A program made the position numbers and the translations under genes. A stretch of 64,000 nt of DNA from Phaseolus vulgaris (Eukaryota; Streptophyta; Magnoliopsida; Fabales; Fabaceae). The DNA is taken from positions 50,566,172 through 50,630,171 of the forward strand of contig NC_023759.2 in NCBI RefSeq assembly GCF_000499845.2, written 5' to 3'. The notes under the pieces were generated by a model. That model saw only the letters and a list, made by a program, of their open reading frames with translations. It searched no databases and was not told the DNA's origin. Below, in pieces: positions 1 to 13,300 of this stretch (positions are counted from its first letter, which is position 1; each line of letters begins with the position of its first letter).

Positions 1-853
1 ATGTGACACAATTCCTCTCTCAGCACACATAACCGCTTCAAAATAGTTAAATCATGGTTTACAAAGTATAGTATTACAATTAATACACTTCACCACTAAA
101 ACCTCAGCAGTATTATAACCATAACCAGAAAGTAAGTACCTACCAACAGCAGCTGTATGAGCACTCTGACAACCTCCACATGTAACCTATAAAATGTCCC
201 TGTTAAATGTCATTTGATCTCAGAAAATCCTAATATTGAGAAATTGTGAGGTAAAAAGAAATCTTCAAATTTAGTACATTAATTTGCAACAACTTGAGAA
301 GATTGCAATTGAAATACCCTATACCCTATACCCATATGACTTCAGGAAACAAAATTGAATAATCTAGATGCAAAGAAGCCAATAAAGTCATTTGTGATTT
401 GTGAAAACATTAGTGTAACAAAGAGTAGGTGAAATACTGCATTTTTAGTAGTGTACCACATCAGTGACAGAACAATGTTGAAGAAGAGGAAGCAGTCCAT
501 CGAGTTTTCTTGCTTTGTTTCCATTAACAAGTGGGTGCAACAAATCATCCCGAACCACATAAAAAGAGTTCCTTTCTTTACTCACACGATTGGCATCACC
601 AAAAGATGGGTGGGTGTTCAACAGGAAATTAGGGCCTTGTGTGTGTACAAGTTGGTGAATTTTGGTTTCAGGACTTGGCAATGTCCATCTTCTGTTGTTA
701 AGCACCTTCTGCAGAAACTCCTCACCTCCCAGTTTCAGCTTTGTAACAATCTACCAATGAATGAACAATGGGTAATATAGTTAAACTAAAATACCATGGA
801 TTGAAATTTGCAACGGAAAAAACCTGATTTTGAAGAGGGTTAGAATGAATCAT
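1..853 (-). CDS. D-cysteine desulfhydrase-like PLP enzyme, 5' part (3' end outside window)
   Basis: Partial gene running off the left edge. Proposed exons in transcription order: 853-824 (tentative; starts MIHSNPLQNQ, weak donor GTTTTT), 750-457, 186-144 and 35-<1. The joined protein reads through LGGEEFL, RRWTLPSPETKIHQ, VRDDLLHPLVNGNKARKLDG, then VTCGGCQSAHTAAV and AVMCAERGIVSH across clean GT-AG introns. This matches the ACC-deaminase/D-cysteine desulfhydrase family of fold-type II PLP enzymes, closest in memory to Arabidopsis DCD2 (mitochondrial). The Lys of NGNKARKLD is the expected Schiff-base lysine, and CGGCQSAH is the family's phosphate/substrate loop. Known family role: breakdown of D-cysteine to pyruvate, ammonia and sulfide. 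The first exon and the organelle-targeting peptide are uncertain, because the start rests on one ATG with a poor donor. The gene is divergent from SDA1 with 737 bp between start codons. Confidence 0.82.
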
Positions 854-1590
854 GGCGACTGAACTCAGGAGTGGAAGTCTCTTAACAATCTACCATATCC
901 ATGGAGCCAAGAGATATAAAGAATGGTTTTTTATAATATTCTTGTCCAAATTTTTTATTCTAATTTATAATCAAACATATAATTATATCAAATGAGAGAA
1001 ATTTATTATTTAAAAAAAAATCAATTTGAATTTTGAATTGAAAGTAATGGACACTTACCAACTTTTTGTGAAAAAAAAACACAGTTCAATTTTTTTTTTG
1101 ACATAAGTGAAAAAAAAAGAAAAAAAATATTGAAGAGAAAAAAAGAAACATAAGAAAAGAATGGAAATCATCACTCTAAAATTAGTATTTTTTATTAAAC
1201 CAATCTTATTATTGTTTATTTTGCTCTATCAATCATGTATAAAATATATTTAATTGCAGTATAATTTATATATTTAAAACTTCTTATTTAATATTAATTT
1301 TAGTTGTATAGAATAACCAATTTATTGCGTTATGTTAGATTAAAATTATTATACACTAGAGAAAGATTGAATTTAAATATAATTGGAATGGAATTTATTG
1401 CTTAAAGTGATGAGTATAATTTTTGTGAATAAATAAATAACTCTTTTACAGCAACTAAATAACTTTTTAAGACTTTACAAATTTTTGGGCTGAAAACAAA
1501 TACAAAATAAATAATTAGGGTTTATGTTAGGGTTTTCTTTTTCATTCCTTCGTGGTGGGAAACCCAAACAGAGTAACGAACAGAGGGAGC
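854..1590. promoter_or_regulatory. Shared intergenic region between DCD-like gene and SDA1, with telo-boxes and a site II motif
   Basis: This 737-bp spacer separates two divergent start codons. Most of it (about 930-1450) is AT-rich with A/T homopolymers. Close to SDA1 there are two TTAGGGTTT telo-boxes at 1515-1523 and 1527-1535 and a TGGGCT site II-type motif at 1486-1491. In plants, telo-boxes paired with site II motifs are typical of promoters of ribosomal-protein and ribosome-biogenesis genes, which fits SDA1. The motifs are seen directly; their activity is inferred. No other gene is visible here. Confidence 0.6.
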
Positions 1591-4500
1591 ATGGGTCCCG
1601 ACGGCATGGTGGCGGCGGCGGAAGCGCTGGCTCCTTCCGGTAGGAGCGCGGAGAAGCTGAGTCTCTCGTCACTCCAATCGAAAATGAAGTGCGATCCCGA
1701 AGGCTACGAATCGGAGCTACTTCTGATTTATAACCAATTCAATTCCTCCCTCGAACTCTTTCAGAAACAAGCCGCAATGAACTTCACCTCCGTCACCGGC
1801 ATCGGCAGCGATCCCACCGTCGCCAAGGACCTCGGCGACAGGGCCATGTTCCTCTCCCACGTCACTCCTTTTTACCCCAAATACCTCGTCGATTTTCCTC
1901 GCAAACTCGCCGATTTGCTTCGCTGCGCAGCGCGCACGTTGCCTTCTGGACTTCGTTGCCAACTCACTCACGCGCTCATCCTCATCGCTAATAGAAAGGT
2001 TTGAGTTAATTCGGTTCGTTTCAATTTCGGTTCGTGGAAGGAAGTTGTGTCGTGGTTTGATATGATGTTGCATTTGTTTAGATTGTTGATGTTGGAGAAA
2101 CGCTGTCGTTGTTCATGGAACTTCAAACCTTGGGTGACAGGACGCTGAAGAAGCTTGCCTTTGATCATGTTGTTCATAGTATAAGGCGCATGAACCAAAA
2201 GCATAAGAACGAAGCCAAGAACCGCGCGCTTCAGAATATCTTGTTTGGATTGGTTCAGGTTTTTGTGGATCTTTTCTCATCATTTGCTTTTATTGTTATT
2301 TGTGTTTTTCTGTGTGCATATTTGATATTGATGAGTTTTGATGAAATAATTGCTCTTTTTTTTTTTTTTTACTGAAAGTCGTTTAAAACACAATATAAAC
2401 CAATGCAAACACGCAGGTATTCTAACTGGTAAATGAATTTGTCTTTTTAATAGAAAGAGGAGGAAGAGCTGGCCAAGAGGGCACTTGTGACCCTATGTGA
2501 GCTACATAGGAGAAAAGTGTGGTTTGATGAAAGAACAGCAAATGCAATTTGCACAGCTTCCTTCCATCCATCATCGAGGTTTTTCTTTTATCTGTTGTGT
2601 TACAGTATCAAAATTTTATCGCACTAAGGATTATGATTTTTTATCTCTTTCAGGATTATGATAGCAGCTTTATCATTTCTGCTTGATTACGAGAAGATTC
2701 AAGATGATGATGATAGTGATGATTCAGGCAGTGACGATGAAGCAAAAGAATCTCCTCAAGTTGCTCTCAGCAGACAGACCCTTTATAAGGTGATGTCAAA
2801 TGATCACCATCCAACTAACTTTAAATTTGAGTTTCACTTTTAATCAGGGGATTTCATATATAACTGTTGGGGTAGTGTTGCTACAAATGTCATCCTTTAT
2901 TTTACTGATTCTATTTTTATTGACTACTTTTTTTTTATGATATCATCTTCCAATTATGGGCATTTGAAGAATGAAGTTATTTTCATTTGACATTATTGAA
3001 ATTGAATACCGTTAATTGACTATTTTAGTTAGTGTGTAATTAATTGTTTTTGCTTATATTTGAGTATGGAGGTAGTAAACTGCACTTAATTGTCTAAAAT
3101 TATTGGTCATTCTAACAAAATTTTAGGCAAGCCACCAAGGTACAGCAGCGAGCAAGAAGAAAAAGCAAGCAAAACTACAACGCGCCATGCGCAGCATGAA
3201 AAGGCAGCAGCGCATGTCGTCTGAAAGGACCAATAACAGTTATTATTCACCACTCAACCATCTTAAAGATGCCCAGGTTTGTCAAACTTTTATATCAACA
3301 TCCTATATACATTTTGGGTTTAAATTTTGTTTTATTAAATCAACATCTTGATTCCAAATGATTTACAGGGTTTTGCCGAGAAGCTGTTCTCACGTCTAAA
3401 GAATTGTAATGAACGTTTTGAGGTGCATGCTCTTGTGTTAAAATTAAAAAGCATTCCTATAATTGAATTAAATTAAGACTAGCAATTCCTTTCAAATCTG
3501 CTTGTGGTTATTAAGAAATACATATTGACTTGGTTCTACAACCTAACTTTTAGGTTAAGATGATGATCTTGAAATTGATTGCTCGAACAGTTGGACTTCA
3601 CCGATTATTTTTGCTAGACTTCTATCCTTTTCTTCAGAAATATATTCAGGTATCATTTTATAAGTTAGGAGAAATTTGGTATTCTTTTTGCTACTGAAGT
3701 GTGACAGTTGTGATATATGCATCATGTAATCAGCCACATCAACGTGACATTACAAATTTGCTTGCAGCAGTTGTTCAGGCTTGCCATGACATGGTACATT
3801 ATGATTTGTTTTCAATCTGTTTTATTTTTTTAAGTATAGCTTTCTTTCAGAATTTGACTTTTTTGTTAGCTATTGTGTATTATTTTGTTCTACATTTTTA
3901 TGTTTATCCAATCTCATTCAATGTGTCATTTGGATTTAGGTCCCTCCTGATGCAGTTGAGCCCTTGTTCAAGCAAATAGTAAATCAATTTGTACATGATC
4001 GTTCACGTCCAGAGGTATTATTTTCTGTCTGATTAACATTTTATATGCTGTTATATATTTTCATTTTATTGCAGGGACACTCAACTTTGTTTTCTTGATG
4101 ATTTTGTTTCATGTTTTTAGGCTATTACTGTTGGAATAAATGCAGTGAGGGAGATATGCATGCGCATGCCATTGGTAACTACTGCAATCTCATCGTCCTA
4201 GGGATATTTGCATGCAACTTACTGATTTATGTTTCTACGAAATAAATTGTGCCACCACTATGGTTTGTACAGTGTTCCACCTTCGGTAGATCATCCTTTA
4301 GCGCGCTTTGTTATGTTTTACAGATGAGTGCTATGGATGGTCTAATGAGAGGAATGGGAGTTATTTGTGACTTGTGAAATACAGCTATTCTGATATTTTT
4401 ATTTTGGACTGTAGTTAATGAATGAAGACTTGTTACAAGACCTTGCACTATATAAGAAGTCACGTGAGAAGGCAGTTTCAGTGGCAGCTCGATCTCTTAT

Positions 4501-6025
4501 TGGGTTATTCAGAGAGGTAGTTAAGGCTCCTTTATGATTGGGTGTCTCCTTGTGTGCTAAAGCCCTGTAGCACACTCATGTACACTATCCACAATTTTAA
4601 TTAACATTTTTCATTTGCAGGTTTGCCCCTCACTGCTAATTAAGAAGGACCGTGGACGGCCTCTTGACCTGAAGGCAAGACCAAAGGCATATGGAGAAGT
4701 CACTGTTGCGACTGATGTTTCTGGTGTTGAGTTATTGCAGGCTGTTGACAATGATGATCAGGATAGTGATCATTCTGATGATTCTGCATGTAGTGTCTCG
4801 GACAATGACCAGCAAAATGATCTGATGAGTATTAATGATGATGATGATAATGAGAGCCAGCTATTTGGTGATGATGCCGAAAGTGATGATGATGATGATG
4901 AAGCGGAAGGTAGTGATGTTGTATCAGAAGATGAAGATGAGAGTTCTGGTTTTGAAGCTGGTGATAGTGATACTGATGAAGATGTTGAGGTTAAGGGGGA
5001 TGGCAATGATGAAGAGGATGATGATGTTTCAGATCATGAAGAAGATGGTGATCAGGATTATTTAAGTGGTGACGGCAATGTGGAGACAAGAAGTAAATTG
5101 AAAGACTCAGCCAAAAAGAGGAAGTTTACTGATTTTGATGGTGGAATTATTGCTGCTGATACAAGTCTTCGCGCTTTGAAGAAATTGGCAGGGGCTAAAG
5201 TGGGGGATGTCCTACCAGAATCTCAAGATGGAATTCTTTCTAATGAAGACTTCCAGAGAATCAAAGAATTAAAGGTTTCTTTCTTTGGCTTATTCAGCAA
5301 GTTCAATTTTTAACATATGTAGCTTTTGTTGAATTTATTTATGCAAATTATAGGCAAAAAGAGAAGCAAAAAATGCATTGGCTCAGCAAGGACTAGCGAA
5401 GTCATCAGGAATTAAAGTTCCAAGCTCTGATCAACTAAGTCTAAAGCGAGTGGATGGTGCAATGCTGGAAGTAAGTAGATTTAACAGTTGATTATCTCCA
5501 TACAAACTTTGTTTAAACGAGATACATTTCTAAAGTTGCTTTAAAAAAATATTTCATCTTATACACGTCTGTAATCAGGGCTATCTATTAATGTTCGCAT
5601 CTTGTAGGTTCATGTAAAGAAAAAGATGAACAAAGAGGAAAGGTTGGCATTGGTTAGAGCAGGGAGGGAGGAAAGAGGAAAGTATCATGCTCGAACTGCT
5701 GTAAAACAGAATAAGGTATGTTAGTTGCTCTTTTTTTACTTTGATCCATGGCCTAAACATGAAATGTTTTATTTTCTAAGATTGTGTGAATTTGAATTGA
5801 AAGTGGAAAGAACTAGTAATCATTTAATGACCATGCTACTTGATTTGATTGTGTATTGTTTCCTGTGAGCAGACGGGTGGTCTAAGCAACCGACAAAAGG
5901 AGCACAAGAAGAAAATGCCCTTGGCTGCAAAGAGAGATAAGGTATCAAGAACCCGGATAGAGAAAAAGAGAAAAAACCAGCGATCTGGCAAACAGTTCCG
6001 TGGAAGGAAAGCGTGGAAGCAATAG
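1591..6025 (+). CDS. SDA1: SDA1 homologue, 60S ribosome biogenesis protein
   Basis: Fifteen exons: 1591-1998, 2082-2258, 2454-2578, 2654-2789, 3127-3276, 3369-3422, 3554-3649, 3734-3793, 3940-4014, 4121-4174, 4415-4516, 4621-5274, 5354-5470, 5608-5715, 5873-6025. They join in frame to 822 codons plus stop. The start is the first ATG after the telo-boxes ([13 protein letters not shown]); the upstream GTG is not used. The N-terminal half carries the SDA1/NUC130 family region ([51 protein letters not shown]) and [18 protein letters not shown] further on. Exon 12 encodes a long Asp/Glu/Ser tract (roughly residues 520-620). The C-terminus is basic ([20 protein letters not shown], ending GRKAWKQ), as in nucleolar proteins. 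In yeast SDA1 is nuclear and needed for 60S maturation/export and G1 progression. Every intron checked is GT-AG. The 3' end faces ORP1 convergently. Confidence 0.95.
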
Positions 6026-7399
6026 ATGCAATAGATATGGTGTCATACAATCAACTCAAATTTTGTTTTGGAATGAGCCCTTTTTGAGTCCCTTTTTTCC
6101 CAACCTCATTTACTGTTTAAATTGGTAATTGATGATTTTTATTTTCCAACCTCATTTATTCCCTTTTTAGTTTCTTTAAAGTCATGTAATAGGTATTAAA
6201 AAAAACACTATCTTGACTACAATTTAATGTGTAATTTTAGTATTAAATTATTAGTAAGTATGCCTAGGCAAATGATTTATTTGAGTGTATGTGAAAGTGG
6301 TTTATTCATATTCATGGGTAGCAGATGAATTATTGATTGTTTTAAGTAAAAGTTTAATTTTAGACGGTTTTATTGATAGGAAATTTTTTATTTATTCCAT
6401 TATATGAATAGAATAGATTATTTAGTACTTTCTTTTGTTGTCATCTTTTAATTAGAGAATTTTATTTATTAATAAAATAAATAAATTATTTTTGTATTTC
6501 CAAGTATTTTAAAAAAATAATGACTGTTTTTTTAATATTATTTTTACAAAAAACAAATATATACAACAATCATGTATAATATTATATACAACAATCATGT
6601 ATAATATTAAAATATAACTATGTTAACTTTTATAGCAGTTATTAATTATGTTGAAAATTATATAGAATATATATATATATAGAATATATATATATATATA
6701 TATAAAGGATTCTTATTTGGTATATAAATTATCTTTCTACTTTAGCCTTAACATTTTTTAGTTATAATATAAAATTCACAATGAAGAATATCAATTTAAA
6801 ACAAGAATATAGGGGAGAAAAAAGAAATAGTAAAAAAGAGGCAATGTAAGTTTAAAATATAAGTAACTCATGTTTTTAAATAAAATAAAATTATGAAGTG
6901 TTCTGAATGTATATAATAAAACTTCTTATTATAACCTAACTTTAGTAGAATATAAAATAGATAATATGTTTGATTATTTTTATTTAGTAAATAGAATCAT
7001 ATAAAATAAAATAAGAATAATTATTTTAAAATATTATAAAAGGACATAATAAAATAAATAAGTACACAGTGTAAACTCTTACTATAATAATCAAAACAGT
7101 ATAAAACCCATTAAAACGGAAAGTGTATGAAAGTATTTATGCAGGAGTATGCAACTAACATCTGCAGTTATAAAGATGAAGATTGTTGGAAGGAGAGGGT
7201 GATGAAAAATATTTGTTAGTGAGAACTTGGAGAGTTCCAAGTAAGCATAAAAATATTAATGAGAAAAGGCGTAGGCAGAAAAAGAATAAACACTTTTGGG
7301 AGGATCTTTATATAACTTACAACCTAAAACCAAATTCACATTTAAGAAAACATGAGATTTTGAAAGGCGATGAAAAAGAAAAGAAAAGAAAAGCGGTAT
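6026..7399. other. Convergent intergenic spacer, AT-rich, with (AT)n run
   Basis: This lies between the stop codons of SDA1 and the oxysterol-binding-protein gene and should contain both 3' UTRs. The sequence is AT-rich, with a short direct repeat of ATACAACAATCATGTATAAT near 6560-6605 and a broken (AT)n microsatellite at about 6665-6704. Open frames around 7183-7542 overlap the last ORP exon on the other strand and show no family resemblance. No gene is supported here. Confidence 0.6.
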
Positions 7400-10300
7400 T
7401 CAGTAGGATAGAGTCTCTTCGGAACATGAAGGTAAATCGCAACTCTGTCCAAATACATCAGGGATTCCATTCCAATTGTTCTTTTCTCTTGTTTCCCAAT
7501 ACCCACCAATATATCGGTAGCAACCATCATCATCCTTCTTAAACCATCTTGGCTGCCATCCTCTTTCTTGCATCTTTCTTGCCTGAATTATGAGAATTAT
7601 GAATCAACCATTAGTTTAGTTACAAACATTTTTCAATAAAGAAAATCTTGGTCTACAAAATAGCATGGTTCTTAGGCACCCAATAATTCTAACAAATTGC
7701 TATTATATTATTAATCATTGTGAAGGGACCAAAATGAGTGGGCCTGATCTGGAATGAAATCAGGATAAAAGATTTTGTGATTTACCTGTCTCTGCAACTG
7801 TTCAAGTCTTAGTTTCTCTGCATTTGCCAGCTCATATTCTCCATTTTCTAAATGTCTTTGATCTGGTCTCAACCTTGAGTCAGTGGGAGGCAACTTGTCT
7901 ACTAAACCAGGTAATATTTCATTCAAGGAAATTGCAAAAGGAGAGAGGTTGTATCTTGTCTTGGATACAGAGCTGTCCCTTTCCCACAATATCGCAGCTT
8001 CTGTCATCGGATCATAACCTTTTGGCTTGGTGGTTGGATCTCCAAGTACATAGTACATTGCTTCATCCCACTTCCCAATTAACATTGCTACCTTCTCTCC
8101 GGTTCTGTTGTCTTGAACAAATCCATGGACCTGTTATATATATATATATATAAATATATATACACACACGATTAAAAGTTATAAAACTCAGAACAAAAAA
8201 AGCAGATCGATAAATCCACACTACTCATCATCTGAATTGCCAAGTTTATACAACATACAATAAATTAACTGACATGGTACTTCCATAAACACAATTTTTT
8301 GTTTGAACAATAAAATGAGGGGAAAAAAGGATAAAGAAAAAGGTTCTATCAAATAAAAAAATGTTAAAACATAATATATTTGAAAAAAATGAAGTTTATA
8401 ACTCATCAAAAGTAAACAACAAATAATTCCTGCAGTCTCTATGTCTAGTAGCATTTATGATCCTACCTGATGTGGATTTCGGTCTATAATAGATTGCTCC
8501 TTGAATTTCAGTTTGCAAGAATAGTTGCCGCTGCCCCTGATGTGCATGGTACCGTAGTGGTCACAATAAATTTTACCTAATATGATATTGTATATGGAAG
8601 TGGTGACCTTGCTCCACTGAAATGTTTCACCATTCTCAAATTGTAGAGTTAGGACTCCCACAGGATCTAACTGGATAGAACGCCCCCAGAATTTTCCTTT
8701 CAAATTAGAATCTGCCCAAAACTTCCACCCCCTTCCCTCACAATGACAGGCAACAATCATTGGATGATGACTAACCTGGAGAAACAATCATTAGATGAAA
8801 ATTAGCAAACACAAGACAGAGAGGAGGCTTAATTGTACTTTTGGTTCCCCGAGTTATCATAATTCTGCAATATAAGTCCCCAAAATTTCAATTGCGCCAA
8901 TAGGGTCTCCAGAGTATGACATATGTGCAATTGATCAAAAGCATAATTAAACCTAGACACAAGTCACTCATTTTTCAGATTAAATGGACAAAATGCAATA
9001 ATGAAGTTTTCAGATTAAATGACAAAAGGCAACATTGAAGCAAAGGGAAATTCCACGCATTCTCATGAACCTTGATTGAAAAGTTAAAGGGGAATTCCAG
9101 TTACCTTTTCAGAAAAAAACTTAAGTCCTTTATCTGGATAGTCAGCTTCGTAAGTCTCCCCAAGTAAAGGATTAAAAGGTTTACATTGTCTACCTTCAGT
9201 TGATGCATAGCTGGATACAGCAAAAGCTGCAATATTTAGAATTCTCATCAAATCATTCCCCTGCACAACACAACGCAAAACATAATTTTCAAACAATGCC
9301 AATTCAATAAACTAGAAATATATAAAACATGCACTTAGTTCGAAGCTGAATATTCTGATCATTTCCCCAACTTTGTTCCACGATAGTTAAATTGGATAGT
9401 TGAATGATACTACGTTTCACATTAAACTAAATTATATGGGGCAAAGCACAATTTGCTTATACAGAACTAGTCTTGTATTTGCCAGTATCAAAACCTAAGA
9501 GTAACTATCTACACAAGCCTCAAATATTAGAGTAGAACATGGCAATGTCTAGTTAGCTATAAAATTCTCATTCAAGCAAGATGTATCAAATTGCAGAAAT
9601 TGTTTTTTCTTTTACAACTATGTTCTTCTAGGCTCAGTAGCAGTTTTAATCAATGCACTCCTTGGGGATAGTTGATTGCCCGACACAATGCAACAAAACT
9701 ATATTTGGCTTCTTTCAAGCCTATACCACACGAGTGAGCCATTTTAAAATAAAAAAAAAGCTTAACAGTAACATTTAAAACAGCTAATTATATCACTAAT
9801 AGAGTTTAATTTTTTGTTCATAAACCCCGTCTAGCCAAATATCATAATTTGGAAGGCAATGGTCACAGCCAAGTGCTAACCCTCAGACCACTCCTGCCAT
9901 TATCTATCCACAATAACCCATAATTAACAAATTTACACCCTTAATTTACCCAAGAAAATCCTAAATCAAACCAATTAATCCTAATGTTTTGGCGGGATTG
10001 AAGCTGAGAACAATTTTGAATCTATATTGAAAGACATTTACTTATCTTAAAAAAAACCCAGCTTTGTGAAAAAAAAAAATACAGATAAAAGAAACATCGT
10101 TCACTTTTGAAACTAACACAGACTTTCTTAAAATTTAACCAAGCATATTATCTACCTTGATCAAGCGCAGACTACCTTGATCAACAATTTTGAATCTATA
10201 TTGACATACATTTATTTATCTTATAAAAACTTCAGTTTTATGGGCAGTAAAAAAATGCATAACAAAAAAGTATTGTTCAGCCTTGATCAAGCTCAGACTA

Positions 10301-13300
10301 TCAAGTTACTAAAATGTTGAAATCTTTATAAGAAGCAATTTTCTTAAAATTAACCAAGCATATTATCTACCTTTTGATAAAATGAACCTAGGAGATCATG
10401 CTTTTAAAACTGCTTTGTGACAAAAGTAAGCACAGCTGAGGACCTGACCTGCTTTCCCCATTCCAATGCTCTATCAACCAGGTATGAGTACTCTAGGTCT
10501 TCAAAACACTTTTGCAATGAAGACAGTGGTTCATTAAAATAAACAGGGAGACAAACTCCTGAAAGATCCTTCCCAATATTGTCTTTAATAATTGACCACA
10601 GGCCAACAGGCTTCTCTTTTTCTTTTGGCTCTGGTAAGTTATCCCTTCTTTTGACATATGGATACCTAACATCTTTGATCTCCTTGTCAAACCCATGCAC
10701 GCCATCATAACAAATATAATCTCTATCATATATACTCCCATTGGTCATACCTTCCCTACTTCGATAGGATGCACTCCTCAGGGCATCAGAGTACAAAAAC
10801 TCGTTTGTGTCAAAATATGTTCTATCATCATCATCTGTTTCAACATCTGCTCCATCTTGACTTTCATTATCCGCCACTGAGTCAGTAGCACTACCCTCCG
10901 ACATGACAGAATAAAAATCTGAGACAACAAAGGGACAAGGAGTGAGTAGAGTGCAACTGACATGGAAACTTCATAATCAAAACAATCAGTTTGTCAAACA
11001 AGAAAGAGATTCTTCATTAACATCCTAATGCTTCATGCATAGGAGATAAAACTACCATAAATAATGTTGTAAGAGAATGTTTTAGACTGTTGGTAGTTAT
11101 TCATTCTCAGAATTGCGTAATTGTTTAAATATCTGGATTTGAATCAGAATATGTGATCAGAATAAAGACAAATCCAAAATGGAATTCATATTGACTTCTT
11201 TGTAAGTACAAATTTTAATGGTAATTCACGGAAAAAAAGACTTGACAGAGGACATTAATACTCACCACTAAACCTTCTATTTCCTTGCCCACAATATGAT
11301 TCCCGTTCCTTTGTTTCATCAACTACAGTAGTTTCCAACTCTATTTTCTCTGTCTGCATGAATTACAAACTTGACTAGTAAGAATTTCATAATCTAATAT
11401 GGCACTGACAGAAAATATAAGCGTTAATGAATTAAATAAATTCCATGACCAACTCCAAAACACACCAACAGTGTGCAAGTTGGAGAGACAAAATTGCTAG
11501 AGAAAACAAGTCTTCCAGTTTGCATTACTATAAAAAGTAACACTACTTTTTCTCATGGTAAGCGGATACAGTGGTTGACTTAGAGGCTAGAAAAATCTAA
11601 GTAATCCAGGTGAGGAATGACTACATCAGTGACAAAAACATTACACTGAATTACTAAGGGATGTTCAAAGAATATATCCTAATCCTGCAAAATGCTTTAT
11701 ATGGAATAAACATGACAATAATCTTCTAAAGTCCCTCTGCACACTTTTAATTACTTAAACCGCTAGAAAGTAGAAAGGTAAGCCATGTAAATATAAACCC
11801 CCTATGCTTCAATCATTAGGTTATTAATTCCTACAGTCATATTTAAAATCTTAAGCCAGAGCTAGGAAAACTTTAAAACTGCTTCCATGTCCAGGCCATG
11901 CAATCATTTTAGTGTTCATAACCATCTATAATAAAACTGCAGCTTATTAGCTAGAGAGGATGTGATTAAAAAGCATAGACTGATACCTCCAATTGTTTTA
12001 AGGTGTCCAGCAGCATAACATGTTTCTGCTGAAGATACTTCAACTTGCTTTGGAGATAAGATACTTCGGAAAGCATAATAGACTCGCAGTCATTAATGGT
12101 TGCTTCACTTATGCCTTCCTGTGACAATCGTGATCGCAACTTCTCTGTGGAAACCACAATATCTTCTGATGTTGCAAGATCACTACTTGTTAGAGTTCTG
12201 GGAAAAAGATCTTTTGCAGACTGCAAGGCCTCAATCCACATGGCTCTGTCTTCTCTACATACACACCGCAAGTGGAGAGTTTTTGTCCCAGTAAATATGG
12301 AAAGCCGCTTATCATCAGACTTGCTGGAACGAACTGAAGAAACCTGTGAACAAGACATTTATATGCAGACTTAGCACTCACAGGAACAGACAAGCAAGGA
12401 AAGCTTATATATGTCATTAAATTTTAAAAAGTATGCATATCAAAGAATCATTTTGACCATGATCAAAGTGCAAGAAATAATCAGAACCTCGTAATACTAC
12501 ATCCAAGGATATCAATTCAGCAGCTGCTAGTTAGAGACATTGTAATTGCAGGACCCAAGCATATTTAACCAATAGTGAATTACTCAATTTAACACAAATG
12601 TCAGTGATATTCCGAAACAATGAAGAAATGTTTGATCAAAATTACAAATTCAACACCGCTGGACTGTGGTTAAAAAAAATTCACCGGTAGAGAGAATACA
12701 TATTTTAAAAATATTTCAGAGTGGATGCATATATGCATGCAAATGCAAAAAGAAACGTGCATATTTTCGGGCAAATTTGATGCACAGCATCGACAAACTC
12801 ATAAAACTTCGCTTCGAACAAACATTCATAACTAAAGCAGTGATCTAAACTTGATAAAGTTCAAGCAAAGGGGCTTGTTAAAATACAATTACAAACAAAA
12901 CAAAAACAATAAAAAAATTGCATGATACAGATACACAAAACAGCAGGAAAATCATAAAGTAAAAAAAGGCACTTCAATATTTTAGTGCAAGAGATTGGGA
13001 CCAGAAAAAAAAAAGTACATTCATGATGGAGCTTAACTACACTTATGGTAAGTAAGTGTTGCAAAACATACATACACACACATACATATAAACTTTGTCG
13101 GGGCCTCTGATAATATCATTAGAACAAACCTTCAAATGTATCTCACCGAACGGTTTGCATTGCTTCCCGTTGTTACTATTCCCTCCCCCTGCTCCTCCAG
13201 AAGGTGCTCGATTCAGATTCCAATTCGCCTTCTTCACGTACTTCGACGACTCTTCTCCGATTACCCTCACGCTCCAATCCCTGGCCGGACTCATCAAGAT

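Noticed and set aside
1552..1590. Upstream extension of SDA1 beginning at GTG
   Set aside because: No in-frame ATG upstream; plant SDA1 proteins start close to the ATG at 1591.
4770..5065. Low-complexity frames opposite and beside SDA1 exon 12 (poly-Ser and poly-Met)
   Set aside because: They are out-of-frame readings of the GATGAT acidic tract of SDA1.
7183..7542. 119-codon plus-strand frame
   Set aside because: It overlaps the last exon of the ORP on the opposite strand and starts without a good context; the minus-strand WQPRWFKK exon is the real gene.
9841..9900. Possible tRNA-like text (CTAACCCTCAGACCACTCC) in an ORP intron
   Set aside because: No acceptor stem or T-loop word at the right spacing.
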